In this document: positions 14,498-16,782 of the stretch, piece after piece | Layout of the letters: each line of letters starts with the position of its first letter | Position numbering within the stretch: the first letter of the stretch is position 1 | NCBI GenBank assembly: GCA_002433065.1 | Contig: DJHK01000030.1 | Span: 1-16,782, forward strand | DNA length: 16,782 nt | Direction: 5' to 3' | Source: Chloroflexi bacterium UBA6622 | GTDB lineage: Bacteria; Chloroflexota; UBA11872 | Position numbers and translations under genes: made by a program | The notes under the pieces: generated by a model | What the model saw: only the letters and a program-made list of their open reading frames with translations | Told to the model about the DNA's origin: nothing | The model's database searches: none

Positions 14498-15448
14498 ATG
14501 CTGAAGAGACTGACAGTCGTGGCCTTGGCTTTGATTGCTATCGTGGTCGTAGTTGGTGGCCAGGAGGGTGGGGGCGATTCAGGTTACAAACCCAAGCGTG
14601 TCAATAAGGCGATTGAGTTGCTTGAGCGCAACCAACCGATTTACTACACCCAAGTCAATGGAGGCGGTTACGAAGAAGGCAAACAGCTAGCCCAAACCTG
14701 GGCTGATTACATTACCTACAACCTGGAGCATAGTCCATTCGATATGAGTGACCTTCGGGCCTTTATGCAAGGGTTGGTCGACGGTGGACCGACGAAGAGC
14801 GGTCATCGTACGCCGACCGTGGTTGCGGTGCTGCCTTTCGGTGGTGTCAACGAGACAGTTATGTGGGGTAACTACTGGATGGTTGAGCATCTACTCGGCT
14901 CAGGTGTCCATGGAGTGCTTCTCGCACATGCGAGCTCGCCAGAAGTAGTGAAGGTTATGGTGCAGGCTGCACGGTATCCGCATGCTCCCAAAGCAGCTGG
15001 TGTCGGTGAGGGGCTTCGTGGAAACGGAGGCCAAGGCTTTGCCGCTGGTATCTGGGGTGTATCTAACGCTGACTACCAGGGGATGGCCGATGTTTGGCCA
15101 TTTAACCCGGACGGCGAGCTGTTGTTGGGGCTGAAGATCGAGAATCGGCATGCCCTTCAAAATGCAGAGGCTAGCGTGGCTGTGCCGGGAGTTGGGTTTG
15201 CCGAGTGGGGACCTGGGGATATGAGCCTTTCCTACAATGTGAGCCGGATGGACAATCCGCAGGTGTTGATTGACGCGCGCGCAAGGGTGTTGGCGGCCAC
15301 AAAGGCAGCGGGTATTCCATTCTTGAATGGTATGAACGCCCAGAATATTGAGGCGATGATCGACGAAGGTGTGCGGATTGGTTCGAATCCTGGGGCAGAG
15401 GTGGCTGACCATGGACGGCGCTACACGTCTCGTCGGATGCCTTGGTGA
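14498..15448 (+). CDS. Exported HpcH/HpaI aldolase / citrate lyase family protein
   Basis: 316 residues. The first 21 are a signal peptide (K-R followed by a long hydrophobic run). The rest is the TIM-barrel HpcH/HpaI fold: 'N-L-E-H-S-P-F-D' at 75-82 holds the catalytic His candidate H78. 'G-V-H-G-V-L-L-A-H' follows at 136-144, 'A-A-R-Y-P' at 157-161, the metal ligand E215 in 'K-I-E-N', and the second ligand D241 in 'G-P-G-D'. Cytoplasmic family members cleave 2-keto-3-deoxy acids into pyruvate and an aldehyde. Here the position normally holding the substrate-binding Arg ('V-V-R') appears to be Ala ('V-V-A', 108-110), so activity may differ. The ATG has GAGGGAGGA (14486-14493) 4 nt upstream. 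It is transcribed divergently from the cytochrome-monooxygenase pair. Confidence 0.87.
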   Translation: MLKRLTVVALALIAIVVVVGGQEGGGDSGYKPKRVNKAIELLERNQPIYYTQVNGGGYEEGKQLAQTWADYITYNLEHSPFDMSDLRAFMQGLVDGGPTKSGHRTPTVVAVLPFGGVNETVMWGNYWMVEHLLGSGVHGVLLAHASSPEVVKVMVQAARYPHAPKAAGVGEGLRGNGGQGFAAGIWGVSNADYQGMADVWPFNPDGELLLGLKIENRHALQNAEASVAVPGVGFAEWGPGDMSLSYNVSRMDNPQVLIDARARVLAATKAAGIPFLNGMNAQNIEAMIDEGVRIGSNPGAEVADHGRRYTSRRMPW

Positions 15449-15481
15449 GGTAGCCTTTCGCTACAGGTGACACGCTGATAC

Positions 15482-15520
15482 GAGAACTCCGGCCTGCCCC
15501 TCTCGGTAGCCGGAGTTCTC
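15482..15520. terminator. Terminator-like hairpin between convergent genes
   Basis: Perfect 12-bp inverted arms GAGAACTCCGGC (15482-15493) and GCCGGAGTTCTC (15509-15520) enclose a 15-nt loop. It lies between the ends of the HpcH/HpaI gene (15448) and the DUF2911 gene (15537), where a bidirectional terminator is expected. Neither side has a clear T-run, so termination may be non-canonical or the stem may mainly protect 3' ends. Confidence 0.6.
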
Positions 15521-15536
15521 CTTGACCTGCATGTTG

Positions 15537-16169
15537 TTAGTTGCTGAGAGTGAAAGATACTGAGGCTAGGGTTGTGTCCCAAAGCATTGCAAGCGTGCCA
15601 CCTTGCTCGGTCACATCGAGAAACTGCCATGAGAGCTGGTCGAACGAGTGCGGCAGTGACTCGACGGTCATTGGGAACCTAAGTAGGTCGCGGTCAGGCG
15701 TGTAGCCATACGCACCGAACAAGGAATCCTGGTTTTCGACGTCGTAACTGGTTTGGGCCGGCCAGGTTGAAAGAATAAACACCCAGGGGCTAGATTGTAG
15801 GTCTATGAATACGGTGTATTCGCCAGCTGGTATGGTGGTATCGCCAAAAACAAGGGGCGCTTCTGTAACCAAGCGACTGGTCACGTTGGCGCCGGCACGC
15901 CAGACGGGGGCACCGTCGTTCAGGAACTCCCGGTAGTCGTCTGGCCCAAAGATATCGCGTCCGCGCCTTATCGGTCGACCGTAGCGTAGCTCGACCCATG
16001 TCCCGCCTATATTTCCTGCGCGCCCATCATAGTAGTTTCCCCCAATCTGCGTGGCTGACTCGCCAGAGGGGCTCGCTGTGCGCTGTTCTTGTTGTGCCTC
16101 CGCAACGGTTGATAGTGCACATGCCAGACTGAGGCTAATGATGCCCAGCAGGTCGGTTACTCTTGCCAT
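15537..16169 (-). CDS. Exported DUF2911 protein
   Basis: 210 residues with a signal peptide (about 1-25, ending 'A-E-A-Q') and the DUF2911 domain, found in many Bacteroidota and Acidobacteriota, function unknown. Family traits are visible: 'V-E-L-R-Y-G-R-P-I-R-R-G-R' around 57-69, then 'I-F-G', 'G-A-P-V-W-R-A-G-A-N', 'I-P-A-G-E-Y-T-V-F' and, further on, 'P-M-T-V-E'. It is probably a periplasmic or secreted beta-rich protein. The ATG at 16169 has only a weak AGGT upstream. It is divergent from the PQQ dehydrogenase gene over a 208-bp spacer and convergent with the HpcH/HpaI gene. Confidence 0.88.
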   Translation of the reverse strand: MARVTDLLGIISLSLACALSTVAEAQQEQRTASPSGESATQIGGNYYDGRAGNIGGTWVELRYGRPIRRGRDIFGPDDYREFLNDGAPVWRAGANVTSRLVTEAPLVFGDTTIPAGEYTVFIDLQSSPWVFILSTWPAQTSYDVENQDSLFGAYGYTPDRDLLRFPMTVESLPHSFDQLSWQFLDVTEQGGTLAMLWDTTLASVSFTLSN

Positions 16170-16377
16170 CTACCTGTACCCATATTCAATTACTCCACAT
16201 ATTTTTGTGGCAGTTTTTCACAAGATGTTTTCAAAGCGTGAGTATAATCGCTAGGTTCCATTATGTATGAACGCGGCACCGGGCGCTTGACATCTGTCTC
16301 AGTAGGACGATAATCGGCCCGATTGCCATCCTTTTGGAGTGTGCCAAGACGGCACGCGATTCGCTCGGAGGTAGTAG
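16170..16377. other. Divergent promoter region
   Basis: Besides the TTGACA promoter at 16287-16314, a perfect TATAAT stands at 16243-16248 on the plus strand, but without a good -35 at 16-18 bp. A small inverted repeat CCACA/TGTGG (16195-16199, 16206-16210) lies near the DUF2911 start and could be an operator or chance. Confidence 0.4.
16287..16314 (+). promoter_or_regulatory. Sigma70-type promoter of the PQQ dehydrogenase gene
   Basis: TTGACA (16287-16292), a 16-nt spacer and GATAAT (16309-16314) match the consensus at 11 of 12 positions. Transcription would start near 16321, leaving a leader of roughly 57 nt before ATG 16378. This is the strongest promoter I see in the window. Confidence 0.65.
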
Positions 16378-16782
16378 ATGAGAGCAAACAAGCAACATCA
16401 AGGGCGATTCGGACGCCTGCTGTGGACCACCCTTGCGCTTGCGTTGGTCGTCACTGCTGTGGCTGCCCAGGAGCCTGGTACCGAGGACGGGGAGTGGCGG
16501 TATCAGAGCGCTGATGCCGGTGGAACCCGGTTCTCACCGGTTGACCAGATCAACGCTAGTAACTTCAATGACCTCGAGGTGGCTTGGGTGTTTCGCGGAG
16601 ACAATTTTAGTCCGCACGAGAACTACACCTTCAAATCCACGCCGAGCTACATCGACGGCGTACTCTACACCACAGCCGGCTATCGACGTACTATCTTGGC
16701 TGTGGACCCGGCCACCGGGGAGCAGCTGTGGAGTTATCGTGAGCCGCACACGGTCCGATGGGAGCAGTCGATGCGTGCCGCC
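16378..16782 (+). CDS. PQQ-dependent dehydrogenase, N-terminal part
   Basis: The first 135 codons only; the gene runs off the window end. A signal peptide (about 1-30, hydrophobic core ending 'A-V-A-A-Q') sends it to the periplasm. The mature start 'G-E-W-R-Y' and 'G-G-T-R-F-S-P', followed by 'L-E-V-A-W-V-F' and 'S-T-P-S-Y-I-D-G-V-L-Y', is the opening of the quinoprotein alcohol/glucose dehydrogenase beta-propeller. 'A-V-D-P-A-T-G-E-Q-L-W' is a typical propeller-blade W motif. Such enzymes oxidise alcohols or sugars and pass electrons to cytochrome c or quinone. The catalytic Asp and metal ligands lie beyond the window, so the substrate class is open. The ATG has GGAGG (16367-16371) 6 nt upstream. 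Confidence 0.9.
   Translation, partial: MRANKQHQGRFGRLLWTTLALALVVTAVAAQEPGTEDGEWRYQSADAGGTRFSPVDQINASNFNDLEVAWVFRGDNFSPHENYTFKSTPSYIDGVLYTTAGYRRTILAVDPATGEQLWSYREPHTVRWEQSMRAA

Overview
This 16.8 kb window is bacterial chromosome. I counted about 53% G+C in one 60-base block of an ordinary gene. The best guess is a member of the Acidobacteriota, Vicinamibacteria-like. The support is the mixture of a PEGA-domain protein, DUF1844 and DUF2911 proteins, a cytochrome c fused to a copper-monooxygenase-like domain, an exported HpcH/HpaI-like protein and an exported PQQ dehydrogenase. This assignment rests on gene content and could be wrong at the phylum level.

Left part (1-9552) is housekeeping. 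It opens with the C-terminus of a PEGA-domain protein whose stop overlaps the start of carA. carA and carB, the two subunits of carbamoyl-phosphate synthase, follow 18 bp apart. mazG (minus strand) converges on carB. A DUF1844 gene diverges from mazG and is followed by a PhnP-like metallo-beta-lactamase-fold hydrolase. After a 443 bp stretch with no convincing gene come ribF (FAD synthesis) and cysS (cysteinyl-tRNA synthetase).

Middle part (9553-11082) holds tRNA-Gly(GCC) and tRNA-Cys(GCA), the latter close to its own synthetase gene. About 500 bp downstream lies a decayed copy of the last 38 nt of tRNA-Cys (32 of 38 bases identical). Next comes an AT-rich stretch (88 G+C in 240 bases, 37%) and a lone small XRE-type helix-turn-helix gene. 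This looks like the scar of an element that integrated at tRNA-Cys and was mostly lost. No integrase is visible.

Right part (11194-16782) is almost entirely exported proteins: a small zinc metalloprotease of the HExxHxxGxxH type; a minus-strand pair (cytochrome c plus peptidylglycine-monooxygenase-like copper protein, then a secreted protein of unknown function 19 bp downstream); an exported HpcH/HpaI-aldolase-like protein; a DUF2911 protein; and the N-terminus of a PQQ-dependent dehydrogenase with a strong sigma70-type promoter. The inferred theme is extracytoplasmic oxidation chemistry (quinoprotein, haem c, copper). The substrates cannot be read from the sequence. No CRISPR array, complete mobile element or known defence system was seen.
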